In this document: positions 10,661 through 21,520 of the stretch, piece by piece
Layout: each line of letters starts with the position of its first letter
Numbering within the stretch: the stretch's first letter is position 1
Assembly (NCBI GenBank): GCA_026413225.1
Contig: CM048575.1
Coordinates: forward strand, 5,794,001-5,858,000
Direction: 5' to 3'
Source of the DNA: Otis tarda
Taxonomy: Eukaryota; Chordata; Aves; Otidiformes; Otididae
Length of the DNA stretch: 64,000 nucleotides
Made by a program: the position numbers and the translations under genes
The notes under the pieces: generated by a model
What the model saw: the letters and a program-made list of their open reading frames with translations, nothing else
Databases searched by the model: none
What the model was told of the DNA's origin: nothing

Positions 10661-13119
10661 CTGCTCTGGGCTGATCTGAAACTAGCATTGCTATGTACCA
10701 GAGATCCGTGTGCTTTTCTTTGCACCCTCTTCTTCACCGAAACCCAGATTTGGGGTGTGTAGCTTTACACCACTGGCCCAGTTGAGAAGACGTGCTAGTG
10801 ACCTTGCAGCTGCTGTTTTTTTCCTGTAGGTCCAGAGCTGGAGATGCCCCAAACTTTAGCAATCAGCCTTAGAAGCCATGGTAGGTAGCAGCCCTCTGAG
10901 TACCAAAGCTGGAGCATCACCAGGGCACGGGGGTGCGCTGCACGAGGAGCCCCAGCCCAATCTGTTGGACAAAGGAGAAGAGTTTGTGAGAGGGGAGAGC
11001 ATGGCATCAAACACCATAAGGTCAAGGGCCAAGGTATCTTGTGCATACTCAGTGTGCGCCCCGCTCCCAAAAGCCTCTGGCCAGCAGAGTGAATTGAGCA
11101 CCTCGTGCTCTTTGGCAACATGCAGTAGGGATGAATAATGGAGACACAGGAATAGCTCGCGGGCTCATCCATCACGTAAGAGCTGATACTATCAGTGGCA
11201 AAAATACTCTAGCCTTTGTCTAATAAGCCAGTCAGATCAGCACTGAGTGCAGGGCAATGGTGGTGACCACGGCTTCTGCAGCACCAGCCGTGCTTCTGGG
11301 GAGGAGCTGTGAGACTGAAACTTGGGAGGGCAGCTGAAGGCAGCGTGTTAGGGAGGATGCTGGTGCCTCACTACCAAGGGAGCCCGCTGTAGCCGTTGTT
11401 AACCGTGTCATCGGCTGCATTTTCAGCTCTAAAATAGAAAGTTTAGATGCTAAATTTAACACCAGGCAGGCTGAAATGAGGGAAAGCGTGATGTGGATCT
11501 TGTAAGTCCAAACTGTGAGAGAATAGAAAGCAGGCTGCTTTATTGCCGTTCTGCTTGCACAGCTCCTGCAATTGCCTGTTAGGTGACGTTTGCACTAGGG
11601 TAGTGCCAGTTTAGTGGAAAATGAAAAAAGTAACCAAACACTTGTAACCCAAACTGTTTGCATGGGAGAATCTGCGAACGCCCAGGGCTGGCTGCCAGTG
11701 GGTCAGAGAGGAGAGAGGCAGAGGGAGAAGTCGGGATTTGGTGGGGGATTTCTCTCCTGACACGGCGTTTCTGAAGCGGTGCTGTTCTCTCCAGGTTGTG
11801 TGTGGGGCTGAGACAAAGGTCAGGCTGTTTTCAAGCAATGTGTGAAACAAACCAAGGGACCAAAGTTGCGGTGGCCCCATGTTTTTCTCATTGTTAGTAT
11901 TCCAGATGGTGGAGAAGCTAAGGAGATGCTGCAGCCTGCCAGACTTTCCTTTGGGTCTCTGCTTTGTTTCACTGTCAGGACCACAATTAGCCATGAATCC
12001 CACTTCTCCTGCCTTGTGAAAATGCCAGCTTCCCTGATACTCCTAGGAGAAAATGTTTTCAAGAAAAACACAGATGTTAAATTAATTCTTCCATCTTTCC
12101 TCTCTTCCATTTTTTTCAAGCCACTAACATTGTCCTTTTGGGAGTGTACTTATGAACCATAAACATCTGTCAGTTTGCTGCAAACAATTCCCAACCTTTA
12201 GCTGAATGGCTTCTTCTCTTTATTTTTTCCCCAGCAGCCTTTCTGGTTGCACTGGGTACCGTTTAAGATGACTGGCACCAGTGCAGGCGCCCACAGGCGG
12301 GAGCTGACTGACATTTTGCCATGATGCATGGAACAAGTGCTCAAGGCTTGCTTTACACCTCCAGAGGCAGCAATTTAGAGAAAAATAAATTAAAAGACGT
12401 TGAGATGTGAGCAGCAATAGCTCCAACAGCAGCTCATGAGAATGAATTGCAGAACAGAGAAGTTGTGGAAATGTCAGTAAGTGAGCACTATGGTAAAAAT
12501 TTGAGTCTGGCCACCGATTGTGTCCCGCTCAGGGGTTATCACATGGGTTACGTGAGCTGCGGGCTGCGTACTGTACGTACCTCTTGCTGCTTTTTGGAAG
12601 GAGCTACAGTGCCTGCCGGGGGAAAAAAACCCACCCGAGAGCAGTGCCAGCCAGCAGCGCTGGTGCAGGAGCGGTGGCAGCGGCTGACAGGGACATTGCT
12701 TCTCTCATATCAGCGCAGGGTGAGGGCATCCAACGTGAGCGGGCACCTGTAGCGCTCAGTTAACCTCACTGGAATGTCCTGGTGAGCTTCTGTCTTCACC
12801 CTTAGATAAATATAACTTGAGATTTCCATCCCCAGGCTCCAAAATCAATGTAGATGTATATCTCATAGGGGCTGGGAACCACCTCTTCTGCCTGTATGGC
12901 ACCGCACAGTTTGGTGTGACCCCACTGGGCTCTGCCCTTCAGGGCGGCAGCAGGGAGCCGTCCCCCACCGTCTCTGGTTTGGACGTTCCTGAGAGCCAGT
13001 GCTCAGGCAAAGGGTGTCAGGTCCTGGTTCCCAGCTCTGAAGCCAGAAGCTTCTGAGGGGTTTTGGATTATTTCCAACTGCCACCTGCTTTCCCTCTGTG
13101 GTGTGTCACTTGTCCCTAC
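10661..13119. other. No gene seen; mixed sequence
   Basis: The sequence alternates between mildly GC-rich parts (10790-11400, 12270-13050) and AT-richer parts (11600-12240). Frames such as 10795-11175 (minus) and 11611-12003 (minus) overlap others and match nothing I recognise. A pyrimidine tract ending in CCCCAG lies just before 12234. No repeats are identified. Confidence 0.45.
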
Positions 13120-13530
13120 CGAAAAATAGCTCAGCTGCGTGGCTTTTATTCTTAGTTGTACAAAGAGTATTGTGGCTGTTTTACTTCATTTTATTTTCCA
13201 GAAACATTCACATTCAGGGATAAAGTGCCATTCACACAGGAAGATTTAGTCCCTCTTCATGAAGTTATATATTACAGGTGAAAGGGGAACAAGCATGGGC
13301 TGGCAGCAGCAAATTGAATTAACTCAGCAGCACACAATGCAAAATAAGATAAATATTGTACAGAAATATAATTGAAGCTGTATTATTTATCCTCCTTTTT
13401 GGGGTTATTTGTCAAAGTGAGCTGCAAGTTGCAAATTAAAATAGCTATTGATTCTAAAATGGTTGTAACGTAGTTTCTACATTCAGATCCTTTGAAACAA
13501 TTATCACAAAGTGGCACCGAACAGCCAAAT
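13120..13530. promoter_or_regulatory. Candidate conserved non-coding element
   Basis: This is an AT-rich, low-repeat block with no open frame. It carries words such as AATTGAATTAA, GATAAATATTG and CTATTGATT. A GC-rich segment (13600-13870) follows immediately, which makes the boundary sharp. Enhancer function is inferred from composition only. Confidence 0.33.
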
Positions 13531-13909
13531 CCTTATTTGTATCCGGTTCAGAGAGCTAACGCATTTCCAGTCTCTGTTCATGGTTTGTGGACATTCAAAT
13601 GACACTTTTAAATAGAGATTTGTTCCTCTGGGAAGCAGCAGCAGTGCCGATGGGATCGGCAGGGCAGGAGCTCTGTGCGTTGTTGACTTGGGCGTCCCAG
13701 TGGGAGCAGGGAGCCGTGTGCGGGATGCTCTGCGGGGCTGGCGGCACGGCTCGGCGGCGTGGCCGGTGCAGCGGGATGAGGAGACAGATGGGAGCCTGGG
13801 TCTCCCCGCTGCGCGCTCCCAGCCGGGATCTGCCCGTGGGGAGGAGCTGGGCTCTCCGCTGAATTATCTGTGCTGAAACAGAAGGGAAAACGCTCCTCCC
13901 GGTTCACGC
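13531..13909. other. GC-rich, CpG-containing spacer
   Basis: A GC-rich spacer between two AT-rich blocks. Overlapping frames on both strands (plus 13587-13862, minus 13608-13964) are best read as chance frames. Confidence 0.45.
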
Positions 13910-14130
13910 TCGGAGGAGCATCTTTGATCAAAATTCTCCCCATCGCCCTTTGATTAGCATACACCTGCTGGATTATTGCTCTGATTTAAACAGGGGTCGG
14001 GGCAGGAGAGCATTATGTCACCATTAAACTTTAACCAACGTGACGTTACCTGCAATTTACTTGCTGCTGCTGCTCCCCAGGGATTAGATTGAGCTGTGAA
14101 CAGATCAAACACATCACGGGGTTTGAAATG
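13910..14130. promoter_or_regulatory. Candidate small non-coding element
   Basis: AT-rich block with TTTGATTAGCAT, TGGATTATTG and GGATTAGATT words, the last two resembling OTX/PITX-type TAATCC/GGATTA sites, and an ACGTGACGTTA word near 14040. It lies directly upstream of the CR1 fragment. The call rests on motif content only. Confidence 0.28.
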
Positions 14131-14169
14131 AGTTTTTAAAGTGCAGTGCAGCAGTGGTGGGACAAGCCT

Positions 14170-14408
14170 GGCAGCCACGTGTGATTGGGCTGGAAGGAAT
14201 GGGGTTCAAATGGCAGCGTCGTCATGGAATAGGGACGGAGCTATGGGCTGGAAGAGCCAAGACCCTTCTGGATGGGGGCATTGCCATGTCGGATGGGGCT
14301 CTGAGTGATCTCATCTGGTTGGAGATGTCCCTGCTCCTTGAAGGGGGGTTGGACTGGATGGCCTTTACCAGTCCCTTCCCACCCAAACTGTTCTGTCATT
14401 CTATGATT
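14170..14408 (+). mobile_element. CR1 LINE fragment, truncated 3' end
   Basis: The final roughly 120 bases follow the CR1 3' end closely: a ggatggggctctgag block at 14291, a tgtccctgctc block, ggggggttggactggatgg at 14344, the cccttcc...acccaaac block, and the characteristic attctatgatt tail ending at 14408. The element lies in the plus orientation and is 5'-truncated, as most CR1 copies are. No reverse-transcriptase coding sequence remains. The upstream boundary is uncertain; 14170-14280 aligns less clearly in my reading. Several differences from the consensus as I remember it suggest an old copy. Confidence 0.88.
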
Positions 14409-15121
14409 GCAGCCCCTGCAGAGTTGCAGCCACTCCTTGGATTTGACACGTGCTACTGCTCGGAAGTTGTACTGGAGTTTCAATGCAGATCTTGTGTATT
14501 TTGTAGTGAAAACTTTCCACTGTTCTCTGGAAGTTACGTGCTTACTGTCCCTTGAACAAAAAAAAAATATTTTGTTGCATAGTAATTTTATAGTCCTCCT
14601 ATTTCCATATTTACTTTTAACCTCTCCAGCCCTCAGTTCCATGCACATCCTCTGAGCCTTTTGAAATCATCTCCTCCTGTGATTAACCGGGATCCAATGG
14701 AGCGTTCATCCAAGTCTTGATGAGCTACAGATTAATGAACTAATTAAAGAGACTTCATTGTCTCAACAAGGTAGATCAATATCTTATTGTTTTCATGAGA
14801 AAAGCACAGGAAGAAAGCTGAGGCCAGAAACTCTGTTTCTGTAGGAGAACTGTTGTTCTTTGGAACGGGAGGACACAGAGGCAAGTCTGATGTGCACCGA
14901 CCTCAAACTGAAGTGATGGAGGGGAGGAGGCGCCTCGTGAGCCCTGTTCCTCCTGTGCTCAGGGCTGGGGAGCAGGGTGACCATGACATTGACACAAACG
15001 TGGTAATTTTCTCGTTATTGTCAAGCCTCTGCTACAGGCAGGAGTTGGCAAGGAGCGGGAGATGTGGGTGGAAGGAATTTACCTAAACAATAGAGACCAC
15101 TGGCTCAGGTTCTCCGATTTA
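14409..15121. other. No gene seen; AT-rich patch near 14690-14800
   Basis: At about 14690-14800 an AT-rich patch has TTAATGAACTAATTAAAG-type words and may be a small regulatory element. The rest is unremarkable mixed sequence. Confidence 0.4.
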
Positions 15122-15147
15122 TTTTTTTTTTTTTTTTTCCCCTGCAG
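15122..15147 (+). other. T17 tract followed by CCCCTGCAG, 3' splice-site-like
   Basis: Seventeen consecutive T at 15122-15138 are followed by CCCCTGCAG ending at 15147. This would be an excellent plus-strand 3' splice site. No convincing donor or coding exon follows, so it may equally be a simple T tract or the reverse of a poly(A) run. Confidence 0.3.
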
Positions 15148-16009
15148 CAGTGACCGGATCCAAAACATAAACCAAACTCCCCCTGTGCTGAAACAACCGG
15201 CTGGAGGAGTAAAGCGATAATTTTGTTTTGACTCCCACTGCTCAGCTCGATAACCTGTAATGCAGGTTGCCATCTGCCTGGCAGCCAACGGCAGACAGCA
15301 TCTGCATGAAAAGCACCGGCTGGCTGGAAACGCAGCCCAGAGTGGCCCACGGCAAGGCTCGTCCCCTCTGTCCCCCTCGGTCACTCTTAGCCCTGTGTGC
15401 CCCAGTGTCCGTTCCCTGTCCATCCAGTAGTACCGGCACCATGCAGCGGCGGAGGAAGCCATGCCCACCGCTTCTGCAGTTGAACAGGGTCCGGTTCTGG
15501 TCTCCGCTGCGCCAGCGCACATCGAGTGCATCACCGGCGCGCAGGCGGGGCCAGGCTGCCTGCACTCCCAGTGGAGCAGCCCTGCTTTTCCAAGGGCCCA
15601 GCATCAAGCCTTTTTTCCGCAGTGGAATTGCACTTTTCCATTCCTGCTAAACACCCCCACTGTAGCAAGAGGGCAAATATTCCGTTGAATCACGTTGAGC
15701 GTGCTTTTCACAAATCCCCACTGAGGACAAATACCTGGGAAGGTCACCAGCTGCTTTCCCGTGCAGTGCGCAGCCCATCCCAGCCTTGCTGGATGACAGC
15801 GTGCTGGCACAACGTTCCTGCTTTGCCTGTGTTTGTGGGGGAGAATTTGGAGGGGAGGGGGTCGCTTTTGTTTTGCAAAACAAACAGAAAACAGCCCTTG
15901 TGACTACAAAAGAAAAAACAAAACGCATTAAAAAAATCCATCCGCTGCAGCATTTGAGCCGTTCTCCGTGGGTCCTCAGAGCCTCTTACTGTTTGAGTTA
16001 AGGCTCCTT
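15148..16009. other. No gene seen
   Basis: Mixed to GC-rich sequence. Frames at 15079-15534 (minus), 15242-15607 (minus) and 15267-15650 (plus) overlap each other on both strands and show no family resemblance. Confidence 0.45.
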
Positions 16010-16340
16010 ATATAAAGTTTATGGGTCCCGTCGGGGTGGTTTTAGTAGATTACATTCAAACCAACTCATGCAATGCGGGGGCGAAGCAGTCCGTAAATCA
16101 GGCAGCTTAGCTCGTAAGCTTGTACATGGCTTTCACAATGGGTCTCAGTGCTGGTATAATACCTCTTATTATTAGCCGACATCTGGTAAACAAAGATCCT
16201 GCTTTTGATACACGTTGTTGGTGCTTTTATAGCCTTGGCGTAGGCACAGCGCTTGGGAAAATTACCGCTTTAATAAGGAGCTGAAGATTTGTCCGCAAAA
16301 TGGTAAAAGCATGCCCGGTGGTATTAAAAACATGCTGTCT
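16010..16340. promoter_or_regulatory. Candidate conserved non-coding element
   Basis: This complex AT-rich block has no open frame and no simple repeats. It carries TAGATTACATTC, CTTATTATTAG and a GGTAAACAAAG word that fits the forkhead consensus. Sharp boundaries and complex sequence suggest a regulatory element. Conservation is untested. Confidence 0.37.
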
Positions 16341-16739
16341 TTTCCCTGGCCGCTTGACCCTGCTTCCCTCTGATGTTCAGAGAGGTCAAACTTGGAGGGA
16401 GACAGCGTCGGGATGTCTCAGATCTACTGCATCTTTTGCACCCATGTGACAGGTATCCTGCTTAGTGGGATTTATACTTCCAGATTGTATGTTCTAAGAT
16501 CTCCCCAGCTTTCCTAGCTCTACAAAATTGCAGTCTCAATTATCTGGTTCATAGGATGGGCTCGTGTAGATTCCATACACTCTGGATGGGCAGAGCTGGT
16601 GTGTGTCACGGGCCCCTGAGGAGCATCTGGTCCTCCTGACCAGAAACAGGACAGAGACTTTGCTCTGGGGTTTTATTACGGAGCCATCTATCTCTGCCAG
16701 TCACTCGACGACAACGTGTCGCCTTGTTTTCAAACAGAT
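16341..16739. other. No gene seen
   Basis: Mixed sequence without a long open frame, repeat or RNA gene that I can identify. Confidence 0.45.
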
Positions 16740-17080
16740 GCCTCCAATCTGAATTTCACTCACATATGTGCCTTTATTATTCTCAGCAGAACACTTTGAT
16801 TTGAGCACCAGGACTCCAAACAACTCATATCTTCCACATCACTCTAACAATGCTCCTGTTACTGCCCAAGAGCGAGCAGGAACGGGAACCTGCCATCTGC
16901 ATGAAGCGCATTTAATTTGAAGAAACAAAAATTATTTCACTGATATGTGGCAACAGTAGATTTGTGATTTGCAAGGGAAGTCATCAGCAAATAATTCTTC
17001 TAGTGGCAGTTTATTTAGATCAACTGCATACTGATTTATTTGCTGTACCCTAATTACTGGGGGAGGAACGACTGAAAGTC
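16740..17080. promoter_or_regulatory. Candidate conserved non-coding element
   Basis: The block includes the perfect 10-bp palindrome CACATATGTG at 16761-16770 (a CATATG E-box of the neural bHLH type), TGATTTATTTG near 17032 (PBX-HOX-like), and CTAATTAC near 17050. No open frame lies in it. The mix of E-box and homeodomain words suits a developmental enhancer, by inference only. Confidence 0.37.
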
Positions 17081-18099
17081 TGGTATTAGCAAAGTCCCTG
17101 ACTTACAATTACCACCATTCGTGTGGTTTGTGTTTCACAGTGCACCGCAGCACAGTCTCAGCCACTACACAAGACTACTTCAGCTTTTAATTAAGGACAG
17201 ATAAACTGGTGTCTTTGCAATTTTCCATTCCAGTTCTCATACAAAGCCGGCTTAGGAGAGGCAGGAGAGTCTGTGCACTGAGGATCTCATCTGAAAAGCT
17301 GAGAAGACCTGACACAAAGCTATTATCTTTTTTTTTCTTTTTTTTTTTCCTTCGCTTTATATGGGAAGAACCGTATTTGCTTGGTAAATCCGGCACATCA
17401 GATGAAGACGCCAGCACATTAGGGCTGGTAACAGCTCTCAACCAAACCATCATCGGCCGCATGCTGATGGCAGCGGGAGCATCCCTGAGGCAGGTCCCCA
17501 GGGGTGAGGGGCTCCTGCCCTGCACAGGCAGCGCAGGGCCGTTGCCCTGTCCCCAGGACCCCCAGGGCTTCCTTCCCTGCAGCGCTCTGAGGACCACGAA
17601 ATAGTCTTTGTTGTTCTGGAGCCTGGAATGTCTTTTCTTTCTTAAGAGGTTAGTAATTTGAAAGCTGCAGCTTAGGCCTCCAGAACAGAAAAAGCTGAAT
17701 ATTTCTGCATTTGAAAGTGGTTTTGAAGTTCTGAAATTTTAGAAGTAAAACCCTGAAATGTTCAGCAAAAAGCCTTTTCTGTGGGGAAAATCTGTCTGAA
17801 TAGACAGTTCTGAGCAACCCTGTAATTGCCATGAAGTAAATAAACAGGTCTTGCTCATCAGCATCTGCAATAAATTTTGAGAAAAATAACATGTTAAGAT
17901 ACAGAAGCATCTCTCTTTTTCTGATAAACAGCTCTACAAGTGGCACATTCCCCCTCCCTCGGGGTTTGTCCTTCCCTGCTCATTATGTTCTGTGTTCATC
18001 ATCAGAGAGCCGCATCTCCTCATCATTTAGATGGTGCGGCTGATGGTGTTACGTGTGGCATAGCTGCAGATGGAGGTTCTGCTTTGATTTCCATTATGC
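17081..18099. other. No gene seen; T-rich tract
   Basis: A T-rich tract lies at 17328-17350. Open frames at 17187-17597 (minus) and 17209-17604 (plus) are mirror images and partly encoded by this tract and by GC-rich sequence, so neither is credible. AT-rich sequence follows at 17610-17950. Confidence 0.45.
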
Positions 18100-18739
18100 G
18101 TTACCTTGTCTGACTCCCTTTTATTGTGCAGTGCAGTAAATGACCTCCCAGATATTCGGGTTCAGATGTGGATGTGATGGTAAATTTAAGTCCTGAAATT
18201 TCCATCCAGTGATAAAATAGTATAATAGAAAAATCACTTTCTTCTGCTAATACCTGAGCTCCTTTTGGCTGTCACATCAGCGTTATGACTAGATTGTATT
18301 TTGTAATATATAAGCGTGGAATGTATGCTGGTTTCTCTTGTTGCAAAATAATACAGCATAGGCAAGAAAAAAATCAGTATATGAGGTTCTGCTTTTATTA
18401 CTATCAGTTTTACATGAACTTGACAGATGATTGTTGGTATCAAATTTGTCGAGTACAGCATTTAATTAAATGTCCTTCCTCTTGGAAGTATTGAACGTCA
18501 CCTTGAATAAAATGACTTGCCTCAGATTCAGGCTGGGAAAGGTATTATCAGAAAGGAACAGGGCTGTAATTGTGTAGAGCCACACCGGTGTGAAGCTGCT
18601 CCTGCTCCCTTCTCTGAATGCTATCGATCTGCAGCCAGCGATGGCTGCTCGAAGCCCGCGATTATTCTTATTGCTGTGTAGTCCAGAACATTAACGATGG
18701 TGCTTGTTAGAACACAAGTAAATGGAGAAAACTCATCTC
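18100..18739. other. AT-rich sequence, no gene seen
   Basis: AT-rich, non-repetitive sequence up to about 18560, possibly regulatory, grading into CpG-rich DNA. Short frames only. Confidence 0.4.
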
Positions 18740-19075
18740 CTGTGCTGGAGCCGAGTGCCCAGAAGACCCGTCAGCGCCTGCCTGACTCCAGAGTGCTGGT
18801 GGCAATCGGCCGGCGGGCCGTGGCTCGGGAAGCACTGGGAAGGGCAGATGAGAGCAGGAGCGGCCGCGGTCGGAGGCCGGCTGCCATCTAGCACGCGTCT
18901 CGTCCCCGCAGGGCTGAGCCGGTACCCGGGGCGTGCAGAGGAGCAGGATGCGGTGCAGTGCAGCTCGCCCGGGCGCGGGGCTGGAGCGCGGGCTGTGCGG
19001 AGAGCAGGGGGGCTCAGCGGGGCCTCAGCTCGTGGGGCTGGCAGGACTTCACTGCGCCGTGAGATCGCCAGTGTG
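18740..19075. promoter_or_regulatory. CpG-rich island-like segment
   Basis: A GC-rich stretch with many CpG dinucleotides, including GCGGCCGC near 18860 and CCCGGGCGCGGGGC near 18968. It sits abruptly between AT-rich blocks. Open frames on both strands are expected in such composition. It could be an orphan CpG island (alternative or non-coding RNA promoter) or ordinary GC-rich avian DNA. Confidence 0.35.
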
Positions 19076-19089
19076 TATGGCATCTCCCT

Positions 19090-19690
19090 GTGTCTTTTGG
19101 GGGTTAATTAATTAACGGGCCTGATGCCTGAGCTTTGTATTAACGTATAAACTGCGCATCAGCTGTTCCGTGACTGCTGCCTGGGAACCCTGGCCGCTAC
19201 ATTAGAGCACCCAGCATTTTGTTATTACATCAGATAAATGTTATCATGTTCATCTGTTGTAGAAATTTGTCTGGTTTACCCTGCAACCGAGAAACATTAG
19301 TTCTTTAAACTCAAGTAATCTTGCTTTAGAAAACAACCACCCAATTACTAATGTTACTTATTGGATTGGTTGCTTTCTCTATTAAATGGGACACAGTGCC
19401 AATCAAATCAGATAATTTAGCCACAAAATCAATGGCACCACATTGACTCAATCAAATACATTGCTTAGTAAATTATATCCATATGAAATTAAATAGATGA
19501 ATGTACTAGCTGCACACTGGAACTGGGCTTCATAACTTTGGCACATGCAGGTTAAAAATAAGGAAATCGATGAGCAAGAGAGAATGTATTTGACATCAGT
19601 CACTGCTTTTAATACATTAATTTCTTCGCTAGATTAATCAGCTATTGATCATCCTTCAGCTTTCCGAGAAGCCAAGCATGTGATCGCTGT
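19090..19690. promoter_or_regulatory. Candidate conserved non-coding element, strong appearance
   Basis: About 600 bp of AT-rich, complex sequence begins with the 14-bp palindrome GTTAATTAATTAAC at 19103-19116. That resembles an HNF1 site with one extra central base. The 9-mer CAATCAAAT occurs twice, at 19400-19408 and 19449-19457. CCAAT/ATTGG words lie near 19361-19400, and ATTAATTTC and TAGATTAATC words near 19617-19635. No open frame crosses it. This is one of the best enhancer-like blocks in the window, though conservation is not tested. Confidence 0.42.
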
Positions 19691-20219
19691 GTGCTGAGCT
19701 CCCTCTGTCAAAAACCTCTGGGCACAGAGATCAAATGTCCTGCCCGGCCTCCGCCGGAAGGTTTGAGTGCCGCGTGGACCAGAGGTGTGACCCTGGGGCA
19801 GTGCAGCCTAATCCCAGCCGCCCCACGTCCTGATATGTGCCTAGGTTAAGCCTGGTTTGTTTGACCAAGTGCTCGCTTGGCGCTCGGAGGGACCTGGCAG
19901 CCCGAGCAGAGCGCTCTGCGGCAAGCAGGTGGGTGTCAACGGCGAAGACAGCAGTTTCCCTGTCCTGCTGGGTTTCCCATCCCTAAGCTTGGCTCAGCAC
20001 CCACCTGGAGGCTTTTGGTAGAGACAGGGGGCCAGACTTGCTGCTTCAATCTGCTCTTTGCTTTTGTGGTGGCATCACAGCGGGGTTTTTCCGTATGGTG
20101 TGAATGTACTGAGAACAGAATCGGGCTCGGTCCTTCCCCAGTATGAATGGAGACTTGATCCTTGCCTTTGCCACTCCAAAGTGAAGTGTGCAGAAACCAT
20201 TTGAATTGAAAATTAAAGT
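19691..20219. other. No gene seen
   Basis: Mildly GC-rich spacer. The frame at 19877-20146 (plus) is short and unrecognised. Confidence 0.45.
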
Positions 20220-20960
20220 GCCTTGCACATAAGAGGAGGGCAAGAAATCATCATTTATTTGTAGACAAGCGACAGTTTCTAATCTCAGCTTTGTGAAGGA
20301 CCTGATTTACACCAGAACTGCTTATCTTTATGCCATTGCTAACCTCTTGCTTCCCTTTCTCAGCACTGTGCCAATAACACAGCTGTTGTTTGTCTCCAAT
20401 AAAAGAAAAGAAGAGGGGAGGGGGAGGAAAAAAACATTATAAAAATACATTGTAAGGTACCAAAATAGAAATCGCCCAAGTGCTGTGTCCTACTTTAGAA
20501 TACGCTGATGCAAGTAAGCAGAGAGCAAGTGCCTCAGATTTGTAACTGGAGTTGGCTTGTAAGAAGCATATATCCCTCCTTTGCCCTGAAATCAATTCCA
20601 CAAGGCTTAAGATTGCCTAGGTTTGAGTAGAAGATGACAAGGGTGATAAAATTAATTAGCAAAGCAAGAGACAATCCTCAAGCTGGTTTCACTGGCCCGG
20701 TATATTACACATCAACAATGGCTTTATCTGCCCGACAAAGAGGGACACGCTTCCTGCTGGAGGTTATCACAGGTGATGTGACAGGCACGATTGTTTCCAT
20801 TTCAAGATTCTGCATGACGGAGCCAGACAGGTTATTGAAACGGCGATTTTCCCGCTAACGCGAGCCTGCCAGTCGAGTGAATTAGTAAATACAGGGCTCT
20901 GCTCGCATCCTGAACTTGTACTGAAACCACGGATGAGCCAGAGCAGCCTTCTCTCCTCTA
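20220..20960. promoter_or_regulatory. Candidate AT-rich non-coding element
   Basis: A long AT-rich block includes an A/G-rich run near 20405-20436, a TTAATTAG word at about 20652-20659, and an ACATCAACAATGG word near 20709. The most complex part is 20440-20860. It has no credible coding frame. Confidence 0.33.
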
Positions 20961-21205
20961 GCCCCTTATCCATCCGTGCTCCACACTGAGCCAAATACCG
21001 GGGCAAAAATTTGTGTCCGCGAAGATGTTACCCACCTCTAGCTCAGCCACACAGAGCTGATTTAAAACCAGTTCAGGGAAGGGGCCTGGCAGAGGGGACA
21101 TCCCGTGCCTTTTTACAGACGGCACCACACCATGGCCAGACTCATGCTGGCTTGTAGGACCTAGCAAGGGCTTGCAGACAAAGACTTTCACTCTCTGGCA
21201 TTTTC
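20961..21205. other. No gene seen
   Basis: Short mixed-composition spacer between two AT-rich blocks. Confidence 0.4.
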
Positions 21206-21520
21206 CAAAGGTTCAGGCTGATGGGCAAACCAGCATGGCTCTCCAGGTCTCAGGTTAGTGAAATTATTCGATGGAGAACCAGCAGAAACGAGGCAGGTGC
21301 AGGGGCCCTCCTGCGATTCCCATTCATTAATCTCAGTGCTCTGACACAGCAGCCTCACATCGATTTGCCATCAGACCGTTCATCAATAATCTGGTCACGC
21401 TGGCGCCCATGTAAGAAGACCATTAAAATTAACACGGACAGATCTCTAATAATTACAGCTACTCTTGGAAGAAACAAAGCATCTTTCTTTCCAGATGCAG
21501 AGACAATAAGCTAGAAGAAT
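21206..21520. promoter_or_regulatory. Candidate conserved non-coding element
   Basis: The block contains CATTCATTAATCTC near 21321, CATCAATAATCTGG near 21380, and CTAATAATTACAG near 21448. All are homeodomain-type words in a complex, non-repetitive context. A plus-strand frame (21221-21514) is open across it but resembles no family. Confidence 0.35.

Noticed and set aside
17187-17604. Mirror-image frames of about 130 codons on both strands
   Set aside because: Their residues around the T-rich tract are homopolymer products, and neither frame shows a recognisable protein.
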